Assembly: GCA_041648735.1 (NCBI GenBank)
Contig: JBAZOO010000014.1
Coordinates: forward strand, 1 to 64,000
Reading direction: 5' to 3'
Source: JBAZOO01 sp041648735
GTDB lineage: Bacteria > Verrucomicrobiota > Lentisphaeria > Oligosphaerales > CAITYL01
Length of the DNA: 64,000 bases
The position numbers and the translations under genes are program-made. Shown here piece by piece: positions 38,947 through 48,712 of the stretch. Numbering within the stretch: the stretch's first letter is position 1; the number at the start of each line of letters is the position of its first letter. A model generated the notes under the pieces. It made no database searches, was not told the DNA's origin, and saw only the letters and a program-made list of their open reading frames with translations.

Positions 38947-39864
38947 ATGAGCAAGGAACTGGTTACCCTGGTCCACGAGTTCGAGGGAAAGGATGTGACG
39001 ACCTTCCTGTACAAGGGCCGGCCGGCCTGGGTAGCCCGCGAGCTCGGGGAGGTGCTCGGGTACGCTGACGGGGGCAAGGCCCTGGTGACCATGCTGACCA
39101 GGGAGTGGGCGAATGAGGTTCAGGAGGGCCCCGATTTCCGATTCGTCAATGGGGCAGAATTGTCGGATCTGAAAAAACTTCTGGAACTCGGTGTGTCCCA
39201 CACACCGAGTTCCCAGGTGAGATCCAGACCGATTCCCATCCACGCCCCGTCCGCCGTCATTCTCTTCGAACCCGGCCTTCACTTGGTCCTGCTGAAGACG
39301 GACAAACCCGCGGGAAAGCGTCTCCGACGTATGCTGGTGGACGTGGTGCTCCCCCAGCTCGTTCGGGACGGGAAGTTCGACCCGGAGCGCACCGTGACCC
39401 CGCAAGGGGAGTTCCAGCCCAAGACCCGCCGGCCGGCGCTCGACCGGGAAGCCCAAGCGGTCCGCCGTCTCGAGTACCGCAGGCTGGCCCTCCAGCGGGA
39501 ACTGCGGGAGATGGAGGTCGACCTGCAGCGGGCGAGCTCCATCCTGTACGCGGCCGATCGGATGGGCAGCCAGACGGAGGCGGACGCCGCCCGCCGGGAG
39601 GCCGTCCTCCTCCTGGCCGGCCGGCCGGTGGACTTCCTGCCGTCGGGCATCCCGCAGGCGCCGGCGGCGCCCTCGAGCCCGCCGTCCCCGCGGCTGGGGC
39701 CCCAGCAGTCGCTGCCTCTCCAGCAGGGGTTCCCCACCCGGCCGCTGAGCTCGCTGGACGCCGAGCGGGAGAAGAGGCTGGCCCAGATGGCCAACCGGCA
39801 GAGCCCGTTCGGGGTGAACCCCCCAACCGGGGGTGGCACGGACGGCGAGGGGGCCAAGCGGTGA
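38947..39864 (+). CDS. BRO-N domain antirepressor-like protein
   Basis: The N-terminal 130 residues fit the BRO-N/antirepressor domain: FLYKGRPAWVARELGEVLGYAD, then a downstream LFEPGLHLVLLKTDKPAGKRLRRML with V-L-P-Q-L. The middle is a coiled coil (RLEYRRLALQRELREMEVDL). The last 90 residues are Pro/Gln/Gly-rich. Such proteins bind DNA or repressors and control phage development. The structured leader upstream suggests that its expression is regulated. Confidence 0.75.
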   Translation: MSKELVTLVHEFEGKDVTTFLYKGRPAWVARELGEVLGYADGGKALVTMLTREWANEVQEGPDFRFVNGAELSDLKKLLELGVSHTPSSQVRSRPIPIHAPSAVILFEPGLHLVLLKTDKPAGKRLRRMLVDVVLPQLVRDGKFDPERTVTPQGEFQPKTRRPALDREAQAVRRLEYRRLALQRELREMEVDLQRASSILYAADRMGSQTEADAARREAVLLLAGRPVDFLPSGIPQAPAAPSSPPSPRLGPQQSLPLQQGFPTRPLSSLDAEREKRLAQMANRQSPFGVNPPTGGGTDGEGAKR

Positions 39865-40379
39865 ACAACCTGAAGACCATCACGGCCATCACCCTCTGGC
39901 AGCCCTGGGCCTCCCTGGTAGCCGCGGGCATGAAGGCCTGGGAGACCCGGAGCTGGCCTACCGACTACCGGGGGCCCCTGCTCATCCACTCGGCCGCTCG
40001 GAAGTCCCTACCATACCGAGCGTGCTTCGGGCTCGAGGCGGCTGAATTCGTGCAGTCCCGGCTGGGACCCTGGCAGGCCCTCCCCCGCGGACAGCTACTC
40101 GTCCTCTGCCACTTGGCGGACTGCCTTCCGGTCGAGCAGGTTCTCCAGCGTGACCCCCTGGCCGAGACCTCCGAGCTCGCCCCCTACGAGTTCGAGTTCG
40201 GCGACTACTCGCCCGGCCGATGGGCTTGGCGGGTGCGGTTGACCAACCGGTTGCACCCCTACCAGGTGACTGGCCGGCAAGGCCTCTGGAAGTTCCAGGT
40301 GCCGGGCCCGGGGTGGCTCGACCAGGTGACGGCCGAACGGATGCCCCGCCCCTCCCACCCGAGCAGCCTGCCCTACTGA
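39861..40379 (+). CDS. ASCH-domain protein (GTG start)
   Basis: The N-terminal LWQPWASLVAAGMKAWETRSW is the ASCH signature, followed by RGPLLIHSA and, later, GRWAWRVRLTNRL and GLWKFQVP, which complete the beta-barrel. ASCH domains bind RNA or modified nucleotides and occur in many phages; some relatives are nucleases. The GTG start overlaps the antirepressor stop (GTGA), so the two are co-translated. Confidence 0.85.
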   Translation: MNNLKTITAITLWQPWASLVAAGMKAWETRSWPTDYRGPLLIHSAARKSLPYRACFGLEAAEFVQSRLGPWQALPRGQLLVLCHLADCLPVEQVLQRDPLAETSELAPYEFEFGDYSPGRWAWRVRLTNRLHPYQVTGRQGLWKFQVPGPGWLDQVTAERMPRPSHPSSLPY

Positions 40380-40524
40380 CCCCCGTTTAGAGTATATCTC
40401 ATCAGGAAGGAAATTGGCTCTGGGAGGGCATAGGAAGCCCCAGAACGAGCCGGGCGCCCGCCGCGCCCTGGTGGCCGTTCGGGGGCGTCCGAGCCTGGGC
40501 AGGCCGCAGCGCTTGCCCAGCCAG
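40380..40524. other. convergent intergenic region
   Basis: This 145-base gap lies between the plus-strand ASCH gene and the end of the leftward late operon. It includes GTTTAGAGTATATCTCATC and several GC-rich inverted segments, but no clear terminator with a T-run and no gene could be identified. Confidence 0.4.
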
Positions 40525-41463
40525 CTAGAACCTGAGCAACGCAGGCTGGGAGAGGGAGGAGACGGGGGAGGAGAGGTGGAGAGCTCCCTGGGAGGTGGAG
40601 GTGGGCCGGTCAGTCCCTTCCTCCACCGCCTGCAGGGCGTACCCGACGGCAACCACCAGGCCGACCGTCAGCACGACCGAGATGGTGGCCACGAACGCCG
40701 GGTGCTCGTACCAGGGATCCTTCTGGGCCTCCCGGGCGGCCTGCAGGGCGTCCTGCAAGATCTTCTCCCGTTCCGCGGAGGCCTTCAGGTCGTTCTCCCG
40801 CAGGGACCGCTCGAGCCGGAGGTCCACCTGCGCGCTGTCCTGCGCGAACTGGACCGCCAGCTCCATCCGGGCGTCGCACCCCTGGGCCCGCTGCCCCAGG
40901 TCCACGGCCAGCCTGGGGGTCAGCAGTTGCCCGGCGTAGGGGGCCACCTGGCCGGCCTGCAGGGGGGTGCTGCACTTCTTCGCATCCCCTGCGTCGCAGG
41001 TGGTCCCCGCGGTGGTTGGCGCGGGCGCATCGCCCGCCGGGGGCGGGGGCTCCGCCCGCTCTTGGGCGGAGCCCCGGGAGGGCAGGCCGAAGGCCAGCAG
41101 GCCGGCGACCAGCAGACAGCCCAGCAGGCAGCCGCCGGTGCGCCCGGCCTGGACGAGGAAGGTGGCCAGCGCCACCGGATCCTCCTCCAGCATCTGCGCC
41201 TGCTTCGTCTGCTGGTCGGTCAGCGTCTTCAGCTGCTCCTGGTACTTGACCAGCACGGCCGACCGAGCGGCCGTCACCCCCTGCTTGGCGATCAGCGCGC
41301 GTACCTCCGCCCGGAGCTTCTCCAGCTCCAACTGGGCGTCCACCTGCGCGGCCGGCGGGCTACCGCCAGCCCGCTGGGCTTTCCGCCACAGGTAGATGGC
41401 CACCAGGGTGGCCAGGACGAGCAGGACGGCCAGCACAAGGATGATCCACCCGGTCGCGCTCAT
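40525..41463 (-). CDS. multi-span membrane protein with coiled coils, possible lysis/spanin protein
   Basis: Three membrane segments are visible: residues about 5-25 (WIILVLAVLLVLATLVAIYLW, read in parts), about 110-130 (GCLLGCLLVAGLLAFGL) and near 260-280 (FVATISVVLTVGLVVAVGY). Between them are an LEKLRAEVRALIAKQ coiled coil and a soluble domain with APYAGQLLTPRLAVDLGQRAQ. The APYAG-LLTP pattern occurs in phage membrane proteins near lysis genes. A spanin-like role is an inference. Confidence 0.6.
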   Translation of the reverse strand: MSATGWIILVLAVLLVLATLVAIYLWRKAQRAGGSPPAAQVDAQLELEKLRAEVRALIAKQGVTAARSAVLVKYQEQLKTLTDQQTKQAQMLEEDPVALATFLVQAGRTGGCLLGCLLVAGLLAFGLPSRGSAQERAEPPPPAGDAPAPTTAGTTCDAGDAKKCSTPLQAGQVAPYAGQLLTPRLAVDLGQRAQGCDARMELAVQFAQDSAQVDLRLERSLRENDLKASAEREKILQDALQAAREAQKDPWYEHPAFVATISVVLTVGLVVAVGYALQAVEEGTDRPTSTSQGALHLSSPVSSLSQPALLRF

Positions 41464-41476
41464 GGCCTACCCCTCC

Positions 41477-42103
41477 TCACTTCGGGCTCTTCGCGCTCGG
41501 AGCGGTCAGCCCCTGGTGCAGACCGACGATCGCGAAACCGGCCATGATGCCCGTCATGATGCTGGGCATCCAGCCCACTCCCGTCATGTACGAACTGAAG
41601 AATCCACCGACGGCGCCGATGAAAGCACTCACCCACGGCTTCCACCGTTTCCAGTCCTTGTTCGTCATCAGATCGTCCAGTGGCTTGTACCGGAGCAGGA
41701 GCAGGAGGAACCCGCAGAGAGCCGCGATCCCGGCCATCCAGCCGATCTTCGCCCAGTCGTTGTAAACCTTCTTGCCCGCGTCCACCAGCTCCTGCGTGGT
41801 CGGCGGGGGTGCCCCGTCCTTCGCCCCGCTGGCGATCGCTTCGGCCACGGCGGCATCGTAAGGCGTGGCGTTGTTGACCGCCGGCGTTTCCGCCGGAGCG
41901 GGGCTGGCCGGCACCGCCGGGGCCGCCGCGGGGGCGGCGGGGGCGGCGGGGGCGGCGGGGGCGGCGGGGACCGCCGCCGGCTGGTCCACCTGGAGGGCGA
42001 GCACCTCCGGGCTCACCAGGTCGGCCGTCTGGCCGGTGAGGGCGAACGCGCTGCCCCCGGCGAACAGGGCACCCAGCAGGAGTGCGATCAGCAGTTTCTT
42101 CAT
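41477..42103 (-). CDS. holin-like membrane protein with signal peptide and Ala/Pro linker
   Basis: A typical signal peptide (KKLLIALLLGALFAGGSAFA) is followed by an Ala/Pro-rich linker made of PAA units, then two membrane parts: IGWMAGIAALCGFLLLLL and, after KDWKRWKPWVSAFIGAVGGFF, SIMTGIMAGFAIVGLHQGL. The last pattern is common in phage proteins annotated as holins. If it is the holin, it would release the amidase encoded at 10142-11206. Confidence 0.6.
   Translation of the reverse strand: MKKLLIALLLGALFAGGSAFALTGQTADLVSPEVLALQVDQPAAVPAAPAAPAAPAAPAAAPAVPASPAPAETPAVNNATPYDAAVAEAIASGAKDGAPPPTTQELVDAGKKVYNDWAKIGWMAGIAALCGFLLLLLRYKPLDDLMTNKDWKRWKPWVSAFIGAVGGFFSSYMTGVGWMPSIMTGIMAGFAIVGLHQGLTAPSAKSPK
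41928..41970. repeat. short tandem repeat, GGGGGCGGC units
   Basis: About five direct copies of a 9-base unit encode the repeated Pro-Ala-Ala linker of the holin-like protein. It could change length by slippage without breaking the frame. Confidence 0.7.
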
Positions 42104-42105
42104 GG

Positions 42106-42573
42106 TCAGGTCTCCTTCCCGGTCGTTTCGAGCACCTCTCCCCGGGTGTCCACTGCGTCCACCCGGTCGGCGCCCAAGGTCTTCTTCAACTCCGTCAGAT
42201 CCATCCCCGGCTGGTCCCCAGCCCCGGCGGGCACGTTGCGCTGGAGGTAGGCCTGAGCCAACAGCTTGCCCAGCCCCTGCGCCTCCCCCACCAGGTGGTC
42301 GAGCCGGATCTGCGTCTGCTGGAACTCCTTCTTCAGATCCAGCAACCGACGGCTCACTCGCTCGATCTCCCCGCTCACGCCCACGAACCGGGCGGCCGTC
42401 GACCGCTCGAACGGATCGGCCGGCAGGTTCTCCCCCTGCAGCAGCTTCTGCAGGTAGCCGGTCGCCGCCTCCGGCGCCACGGGGTGCGGGCTCGAGGCAG
42501 CCGGTGGCAACCGGGAGACGGGTGCCAGCTTCCGGTTGAGCTCGCGCGAGATCTTCTTCTTGCTCCTGTTCAT
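42106..42573 (-). CDS. hypothetical coiled-coil protein, 155 aa
   Basis: The protein has a basic N-terminus (MNRSKKKISRELNRK), a Pro-rich linker, and a coiled-coil middle (GEIERVSRRLLDLKKEFQ). No membrane span is seen. It lies between the tail fibre and the holin-like gene. Function unknown. Confidence 0.6.
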   Translation of the reverse strand: MNRSKKKISRELNRKLAPVSRLPPAASSPHPVAPEAATGYLQKLLQGENLPADPFERSTAARFVGVSGEIERVSRRLLDLKKEFQQTQIRLDHLVGEAQGLGKLLAQAYLQRNVPAGAGDQPGMDLTELKKTLGADRVDAVDTRGEVLETTGKET

Positions 42574-42603
42574 TCGGACCCCCTTGCCGGCCGAAGGCCG
42601 GCG

Positions 42604-44625
42604 TCAGTTGACATCGAAGAACGGCACGTACCGCGCGGTGCCGTTGACGTAGATCTTCAGGAACCCCGTGGTGTCGTTGGCCCCGGCGGCCACCGCGAAC
42701 TTGATGGTGCCGGTGCCTCCGCCAGCGGCCCCCAGGGTGAAGTCATTGCACAACCCCACATCCAGGGGATCCACGGGTGGGCCAGGATCAAGACTGATAG
42801 CCAAGAGGGCTTCGACTTTCACTTCTTGGGTGGCACGCATCGTGATGTAATCCACGGTATGCTGTAAGGCACCCCCACCCCTGGTGATGAACTCGATCCC
42901 CCGCCCAGCGATAAGCATGGCCCCGGTACTGTCCCCGCATCCGATGGCCAGAATCGAGTTGTCCCCCGTTCCTTTTCTGGACCAAATCCCCCACATGGAG
43001 CACTCAGGATCGATCGTGGGGTCGTCGTCCTCCAACCGAAGAATAGGATTCACTCCCGTGATCTGCGCCGCCGGATTCCACGTCGCTGGGTACCCGCTGT
43101 CCACCTCCGTCGTGAGCCCCCCGCGGATGTAGAGCATGGCGCTCCCGGCGGTCACGCCAGACCGATCGATCCCCAGAAGGTCGAACAGCCCAGCTCCAGC
43201 GTCCGTGCCTCCCTGGAGAACGAGCTCACCCGACGCGCCGATCACCCACTGCCAGAACCGGTTGTTCGCCGCGGCTGCGCCGCCGTAAATCCTGGAATAG
43301 GCCGTGGCCGCCGCCTCGATGTCCAGCAGATCGGTCAGGAACAGTTCCTTCCAGCGCAGGAGATCCGTCCCCAGCGAGTAAGTCCCGGTCGGGTTGGAGG
43401 TCAGGTTGGAGGTTACCACGCCGGTGAGCTCCAGGGTCACCCCGAACAACCCACCCAACGCGATCACGTCGTTCCCAGCCTGGATGTCCCGGTCCGCCAG
43501 GATGTCCTTGCTGACCCGCAGGAACTCCCACCGACGGGCGGCCGTCCCGCAGCTCTCCGTGTCGTCCGTCGCGGGCTTCAGGTCGCCGATTACCCCGTGG
43601 CCGTCCACCTGGTTGAGGTCCAGATCGTCCAGGAACGCAGTCCCCCACCGGAGGCCGGAGCCGGCCATGCCCAACGACTTTCCGGCCGTCCCCGGGCCCA
43701 ACGCCCCTGTCTCCACCTCCAGCTCGACCACCCCACCGACCACAAAATGGTACCAGTCGTCCCCGCGGGTGAAATCCAGGTAGTCGGTCGCATTGAAGTA
43801 GATCCGCGGCTGCGCGGCCAGTGCCAGGCTCAACCTGAAGTTGGCATCCCCCACGGCGAGCTCATCTTCCACCGGCGCTGCGTCGAACCCGATGTTCATG
43901 CCACCGATGTCCCGTTCCCACCACCGCCGCAGACCGCGCCCCTTGATGTCCTCCAGACACTGGCGGACGGCCGCGCTGAACATCTGCAGGTCACCCACCC
44001 CATAGGTCGCCCGGTCCACACTCCTGTCCGCGAACACACCTCCCCCATCCACGCTCCATCCGCTCCGGTAAGCAACGGAGGGATCGCCCTCGAAGAAAAA
44101 CGGGCGCATGTCCGTGATCACCATGGTCGCCTGGTCGACCTCGCCGATCAGCAACCACTCGGCCCCCGGGCTGCCCGCTTCCACTCGGACTGACCAGTTG
44201 GCCGTCCACCTGCTGTTCACCGCCTGGCTGTACTCGCTGCCGCCCCCGCTGGGATCCCAGAAGGCCCGGCTCTCCAGCCCCCCCTGCACGCGCTCGAACC
44301 GGATGTACACCTCGTACGTGCCAGGCGCGTAGGCATTCAGATCGACGGTTTTCGTCAGGTCCCCGTCGGTGGTAATCAGCCCGTACTCGACCACCCCGTC
44401 CACCCGGGTGCCCAACAGTCCACGGCCGCGCGCCACCTGCAACTGCTTGGCCGCCGGGTTCGTCATGGCGAACCCGCTGAGCACCCACAGGCGCTGCCGC
44501 GCCGGGTTCGTCAGCGGGGCGTCCACCACCTGCCCGAGCTGGGTGCGCAGCAGGTCGTCCGCCAGGGCATCCATGTCCAGCAGGTCCGCCCGCTCCAACG
44601 ACTGAAATCGCACGCTCTCCCGCAT
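42604..44625 (-). CDS. tail fibre protein, 673 aa
   Basis: This is probably a receptor-binding or structural fibre. The N-terminal 150 residues may attach to the baseplate (SLERADLLDMDALADDLL). The rest is beta-rich and Gly/Asp-rich with loose repeats (LRWGTAFLDDLDLNQ; LRWKELFLTDLLDIEA). That 'LRW-E-FL-DLLD' repeat is typical of fibre shaft domains. The C-terminus is TARYVPFFDVN. It follows the baseplate genes, as fibres usually do. Confidence 0.75.
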   Translation of the reverse strand: MRESVRFQSLERADLLDMDALADDLLRTQLGQVVDAPLTNPARQRLWVLSGFAMTNPAAKQLQVARGRGLLGTRVDGVVEYGLITTDGDLTKTVDLNAYAPGTYEVYIRFERVQGGLESRAFWDPSGGGSEYSQAVNSRWTANWSVRVEAGSPGAEWLLIGEVDQATMVITDMRPFFFEGDPSVAYRSGWSVDGGGVFADRSVDRATYGVGDLQMFSAAVRQCLEDIKGRGLRRWWERDIGGMNIGFDAAPVEDELAVGDANFRLSLALAAQPRIYFNATDYLDFTRGDDWYHFVVGGVVELEVETGALGPGTAGKSLGMAGSGLRWGTAFLDDLDLNQVDGHGVIGDLKPATDDTESCGTAARRWEFLRVSKDILADRDIQAGNDVIALGGLFGVTLELTGVVTSNLTSNPTGTYSLGTDLLRWKELFLTDLLDIEAAATAYSRIYGGAAAANNRFWQWVIGASGELVLQGGTDAGAGLFDLLGIDRSGVTAGSAMLYIRGGLTTEVDSGYPATWNPAAQITGVNPILRLEDDDPTIDPECSMWGIWSRKGTGDNSILAIGCGDSTGAMLIAGRGIEFITRGGGALQHTVDYITMRATQEVKVEALLAISLDPGPPVDPLDVGLCNDFTLGAAGGGTGTIKFAVAAGANDTTGFLKIYVNGTARYVPFFDVN

Positions 44626-44634
44626 GGGCGTCTC

Positions 44635-47184
44635 CTAGATCATGGCCTCGAACCGGGGGATGATCCCGGCGGCCAGTAAGGGGTACAGGTAGGCATCGAG
44701 AAATCCGATCAGGTCGCTCAGGTAGAACGGCCAGTAAGTCCCCATCGGGTCGTTCTCCGTCTTCACCCCGGGCAGTAACTGCGCGCTCTTCACCTGGCCC
44801 TCGTGCACGACCATCAGTATGCCCGGGACGCTCCCGGTCTGTACAGCGATCGGCAGCGTGAGCACCCCGGCGGCCTCCACCCCGCAGTCCGAGCATTCGT
44901 AGGACACCGCATGCACGGCCATTCCGACCAGCGGTTCCACCACGAACGCGGGATCCATCCGCCAATCCAGATCGGGCTCGCTCGTGAATGCTGCGGCGGC
45001 CACGACGGCCACGCCCGTCCTCCGGGCATCCCTGGGGTTGTAGTTGAGCCCCGCGGGGTACTGAGTCCCGTAGGTTGCCAGATCGACCAGCGTCCCCTCT
45101 TCCAGCAGAGCGACGATCGTGTACGAGCCATCGTTCCCCAGCGCACTTCCGCTGATCACCAGCGTCTTCCCCAGGTCGTCCGGGTAGGTGAACGCCTCAT
45201 GATCATCCACCGTCACCCTGGTGGGTGCCGCGCTGTCCACCGTCGCTCCCTCTGCGTGCAGCCTGCCCTCCAGCAAGACCGACCCGGGGATGACCTCGGA
45301 AGCCACTCGGCCCACGAAGTTGTTGTTCCCACCCTGCGCGTTCACCGCCCAGCTGTTGCGCAGGACGATCGTTTTCCCCACCTGCCCGGCGCCCAGCAGT
45401 AGCAGCGCGTCGTCGAACTGAGTCGGTGCTGCCCCTGGTGCGCCCAACCACTGCTGGGCCCAGTAGTCCATCGGGTTGTACGCTTTCGCGCCCAGTTGCC
45501 GAACGTCCACCTGCAGCCCGGCGGACGCGCCGACAAATCCGAAGCTCAGAACATCGGAGGGCAAGCCGGGGATGGGGAATCCGCCAGTGGTGTATCCACT
45601 CCTCCCCATGTACTGCCCGTCGTACCAGAGCTCCAGCCACTCTGGGTCGGTCCTCCGGATTTCCAGTTCGTGCCACTCGTCCATGCTCATCGTGAAATTC
45701 GCACCAGATCCACAAGTGACCGTGACGGTAGAAGCTCCGGCAGGTGTCAGGGAGATCAAAAATCTCCTCCACCCATCGTGGAAACTCAGCTGGAACTCGT
45801 CTCCCGGTACCCACACATGAACGGAGGGAACGCGCACCAGCGCGTTCACCACCACCCGCGAAGTTTTTTCATCCGCGGTCCCCCCATGCTGCCATCCACG
45901 CCACCCCTGCAGGTAGCCCATTTCGTACAAGACAGTCCCCCCCGCGCTCAGCAGGGAAATGTGGGACCCAGCGGTCAGCAGAACGGCCGCTCCTTCCGGA
46001 TCTGCCCCCGTGTACGTGAAGGGCACGATGGGGGGCCCCCCGGGGTACTCGAAATAGAAAGTCGCGCTGGGCAGGGCATTCCGGAAATCGAACAGAGCAT
46101 TCAGATCGGCCGGCCGAGCGCTGTACACCCGATCGGGAGAGGCCGCCAGGGTCAGCCCAGTGCACGGCAGGTCCAAGGTCGCCCACTCCTCGGTCGTCAT
46201 CCAGGCTTTCCCCGGGGCACCTGCGCTTGCCAGCACGGCTGGGTCGATCCGGATGGTCACCCGGCACGGGTCCTTCACCAGGTCTTCGTAAATTTCGTAG
46301 TTCCCGGCGCCCACCAGGGCAGTCAACGCCTGCTCGAGCGCCCAGAGAGTCCCGCGCGGGCAGTAGGCGATCGCCCGGACCACCCCCCGGTACTGGGCGT
46401 CGGAGGTGAACATGCGCAACCTGGGGACCCCCAGATTGCGTGCCAGCGTGGTCAGGTCCTCCCCCTCCGCTGTGTCCACCAGGAATCCCCGGCGAGCCTT
46501 GTCCAGCGCGCTCCACTCCCGAGTCAGATCGGCCACGGTCGACCCCAGCCTGTGCGCACACGCGGCGCCCGGGGTGACCACCCCGGCCCGAACGTGGGAG
46601 ATGCCGGTGAAAGCCGTGGGGGTGATGCCCGTGTACTCGTAGACCACCCCGTCCACCCCGACTTCCCCGGCCGCCGGCCAGTCCAGGGTGGTCTCCACGA
46701 ACAAATTGCCATCCCCGGCGGCAACCTCGGCCGTCAGCCTGGTCTGTCGGTACCCGCCCACCTCCGCGAGCTCCTCACCGATGATCCCCGTGATCACTTC
46801 CAGCGGGGGGAGGTACTCGGTTTCGGCCGACCAGGCAGGGATCACGGGGGCGACGAACACGATGAAGGTGACCACCATCGGGTTCCCCGCGACGTCCGTC
46901 AGCCCCGGATCCACGTCCAGCTGGTATCCCTCCCCGGACGAAAGATAGGGGGCCACCCACAGGTCGACGTACGTGGGGTTCACCCCAGGGCCCGGGAGGG
47001 CGGCCACCACCGCGACAGGCACACCCGGGCCCGTCGGGGTGATCAGGTAGCTGGCCGCCGCCTGGAACAGCGCGTCCGAGGTCATGGGCTCGTCGAAAAC
47101 CAGGCGGACGACCCCGCTGACCGGGAATTCTACGGAATCCGGGGAGGGGCCCGCACCTGCGCCAATCCATCCACCGCCCATCAC
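44635..47184 (-). CDS. large tail/baseplate protein with Ig-like and lectin-like parts, 849 aa (GTG start)
   Basis: The N-terminal 120 residues resemble a SbsA-type Ig-like domain (VVRLVFDEPMTSDALFQ, GYQLDVDPGLTDVAGNPM). Residues about 205-330 (LTREWSALDKARRGFLVDT, LARNLGVPRLR) match a T4 gp7/P2 gpI-like baseplate region. Residues about 400-560 (EWHELEIRRTDPEWLELWYDG) look like a concanavalin-type lectin fold. The GTG start overlaps the upstream stop. Confidence 0.65.
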   Translation of the reverse strand: MMGGGWIGAGAGPSPDSVEFPVSGVVRLVFDEPMTSDALFQAAASYLITPTGPGVPVAVVAALPGPGVNPTYVDLWVAPYLSSGEGYQLDVDPGLTDVAGNPMVVTFIVFVAPVIPAWSAETEYLPPLEVITGIIGEELAEVGGYRQTRLTAEVAAGDGNLFVETTLDWPAAGEVGVDGVVYEYTGITPTAFTGISHVRAGVVTPGAACAHRLGSTVADLTREWSALDKARRGFLVDTAEGEDLTTLARNLGVPRLRMFTSDAQYRGVVRAIAYCPRGTLWALEQALTALVGAGNYEIYEDLVKDPCRVTIRIDPAVLASAGAPGKAWMTTEEWATLDLPCTGLTLAASPDRVYSARPADLNALFDFRNALPSATFYFEYPGGPPIVPFTYTGADPEGAAVLLTAGSHISLLSAGGTVLYEMGYLQGWRGWQHGGTADEKTSRVVVNALVRVPSVHVWVPGDEFQLSFHDGWRRFLISLTPAGASTVTVTCGSGANFTMSMDEWHELEIRRTDPEWLELWYDGQYMGRSGYTTGGFPIPGLPSDVLSFGFVGASAGLQVDVRQLGAKAYNPMDYWAQQWLGAPGAAPTQFDDALLLLGAGQVGKTIVLRNSWAVNAQGGNNNFVGRVASEVIPGSVLLEGRLHAEGATVDSAAPTRVTVDDHEAFTYPDDLGKTLVISGSALGNDGSYTIVALLEEGTLVDLATYGTQYPAGLNYNPRDARRTGVAVVAAAAFTSEPDLDWRMDPAFVVEPLVGMAVHAVSYECSDCGVEAAGVLTLPIAVQTGSVPGILMVVHEGQVKSAQLLPGVKTENDPMGTYWPFYLSDLIGFLDAYLYPLLAAGIIPRFEAMI

Positions 47185-47573
47185 GCCGCCTCGATTCGGT
47201 TGAGGGTCAGGAGATAGTTCTCCCCGGTCTTCTGCTCATCGATCGTCAGGTCCACGTATTCAGGATTCAGGTGGATGGACGCGGGCTCCGGGGCGACCGC
47301 GTGCACGGTCAGCGCCGGGGTGATCGTGTAGTTGTCCGGATTGGAGAGCGCGCTGTTTCGCACCGCGGGCGAGGTGAAGGCCACCCGGACGTGCGTCGGA
47401 TCGATCACCGTCACGGAAGCCAGTCCCGGGCTGAGTCCAGTGGGAGGCGTGTAAATCAAGTCTGCCACTTCAGGGAACAACCCTTGCTGCGTATCGACGT
47501 CGTGGATCAAAACCGCCGCACCGAAGTCGGCTTCGATCTCGTCGATAAGCCAACAGTTAGGGAAAACGGCCAT
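47181..47573 (-). CDS. Ig-like/structural protein, 130 aa
   Basis: The beta-rich protein has SVTVIDPTHVRVAFTSPAVR, then DNYTITPALTVHAVAPEPA. This recalls the Ig-like domain of its larger downstream neighbour. Probably a baseplate or fibre accessory protein. It is coupled to the next gene by a GTGA overlap. Confidence 0.6.
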   Translation of the reverse strand: MAVFPNCWLIDEIEADFGAAVLIHDVDTQQGLFPEVADLIYTPPTGLSPGLASVTVIDPTHVRVAFTSPAVRNSALSNPDNYTITPALTVHAVAPEPASIHLNPEYVDLTIDEQKTGENYLLTLNRIEAA

Positions 47574-47581
47574 CAGCTACC

Positions 47582-48697
47582 TCACACATACGCCCCGGGG
47601 CCAATCGCCACGCACCACCCAGACCCAGCGAGAGAGACCGACGGGAACACCCACCATTGGTTGGTGGCGTCAGCCTCAATCTGCATGATGTCCCCATCCG
47701 CCTGCGTGCCGTTTCCGAAGATCCTCACGTGCTGCATCTTCCCGCGGTACTCCTGAAACGCAGCCCCGGTCATCTTCTGATAGCCTTGGAACCCAGGATA
47801 GTACCCGGAATAGTCCGGGTCATTCGCGGCCTCAGTCAGCTGCGAACCGAGCCACGCCGTCTGCCCCGTCTGACCGGTCGCGGAAGTCCAACTCATGCCA
47901 CGGGTGTGCACCCAGTAAGACGACGATGAGACCACCATTTCCAAAGTCACGTACTCAGGCTGGGGGTCCAACCCCACCAAAGATCCGATCGCAATGTCCC
48001 CCGTGATCCCCGTGAAGGTGATGGTGCTTGCGGTCACGGCATCGACGTTCACCAGCTGGGGATCACGGCTCTGAAGCGCCACGCCGTCCGGCGTCTGGTT
48101 CACCAACCAGACCTTCTGGTTCACCTGCAAGTTGGCGGTCAGATCTCGGTCCACGTCGATGGTCTGCGTCGCGCCCCCACCGACGGCGATGGCCTCCGTC
48201 GTGCGACAGATCCCGTTGATGCGCGTCGAGTACGGCCGGATGGTCTGCCCCACCGAGAATGCCCGCCAGACTCCCCCTTGCACGTACACCATGGCGAACT
48301 CGTACTCGTTGACCACAATCCACCAGTCGAGCGCCTGCGTGTCGTTGACCGCGCTGAGCAGCGAGGTCCCGCACTCACGGTGCCCAGTGCCTGATGTGGG
48401 GGACCAGTCCTGGTACACCTTCACCGTGATCGTCGCCCCCGCAGCGGTCTGGGTCAGCCGGAGCCAGATATCGGCGTCGCCCTCCCCGGCCACGAGGTTC
48501 CGATCTCCGACCGAATGGTACACGTAGTCCTGCGACCCGCCCACCGCCGAGATCACCTGCGCTTCGGTCCACGCCTGGATACCCCCGGACAGAAACGCCG
48601 TGAGAGACGACTGGATGAGGTCGAACAGGGCATCGCGGTTGCCGCCTCCGGAGACCGGGATCGTCCCTTTGGTGGCTGTCGGGGTCGAACGGGCCAT
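47582..48697 (-). CDS. tail structural protein, 371 aa
   Basis: The protein is beta-rich, Ser/Thr-rich and without cysteine clusters (ATITVKVYQDWSPTSGTGH; EYVTLEMVVSSSSYWVHTRG). It lies within the baseplate-fibre cluster. It resembles phage tail proteins that decorate the baseplate, but no family is recognised. Confidence 0.6.
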   Translation of the reverse strand: MARSTPTATKGTIPVSGGGNRDALFDLIQSSLTAFLSGGIQAWTEAQVISAVGGSQDYVYHSVGDRNLVAGEGDADIWLRLTQTAAGATITVKVYQDWSPTSGTGHRECGTSLLSAVNDTQALDWWIVVNEYEFAMVYVQGGVWRAFSVGQTIRPYSTRINGICRTTEAIAVGGGATQTIDVDRDLTANLQVNQKVWLVNQTPDGVALQSRDPQLVNVDAVTASTITFTGITGDIAIGSLVGLDPQPEYVTLEMVVSSSSYWVHTRGMSWTSATGQTGQTAWLGSQLTEAANDPDYSGYYPGFQGYQKMTGAAFQEYRGKMQHVRIFGNGTQADGDIMQIEADATNQWWVFPSVSLAGSGWCVAIGPGAYV

Positions 48698-48712
48698 GGG
48701 AACCTCCTCCGG

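Noticed and set aside
40414..41547. 377-codon open frame on the plus strand after the ASCH gene
   Set aside because: It is antisense to the membrane protein gene and has shadow-type composition.
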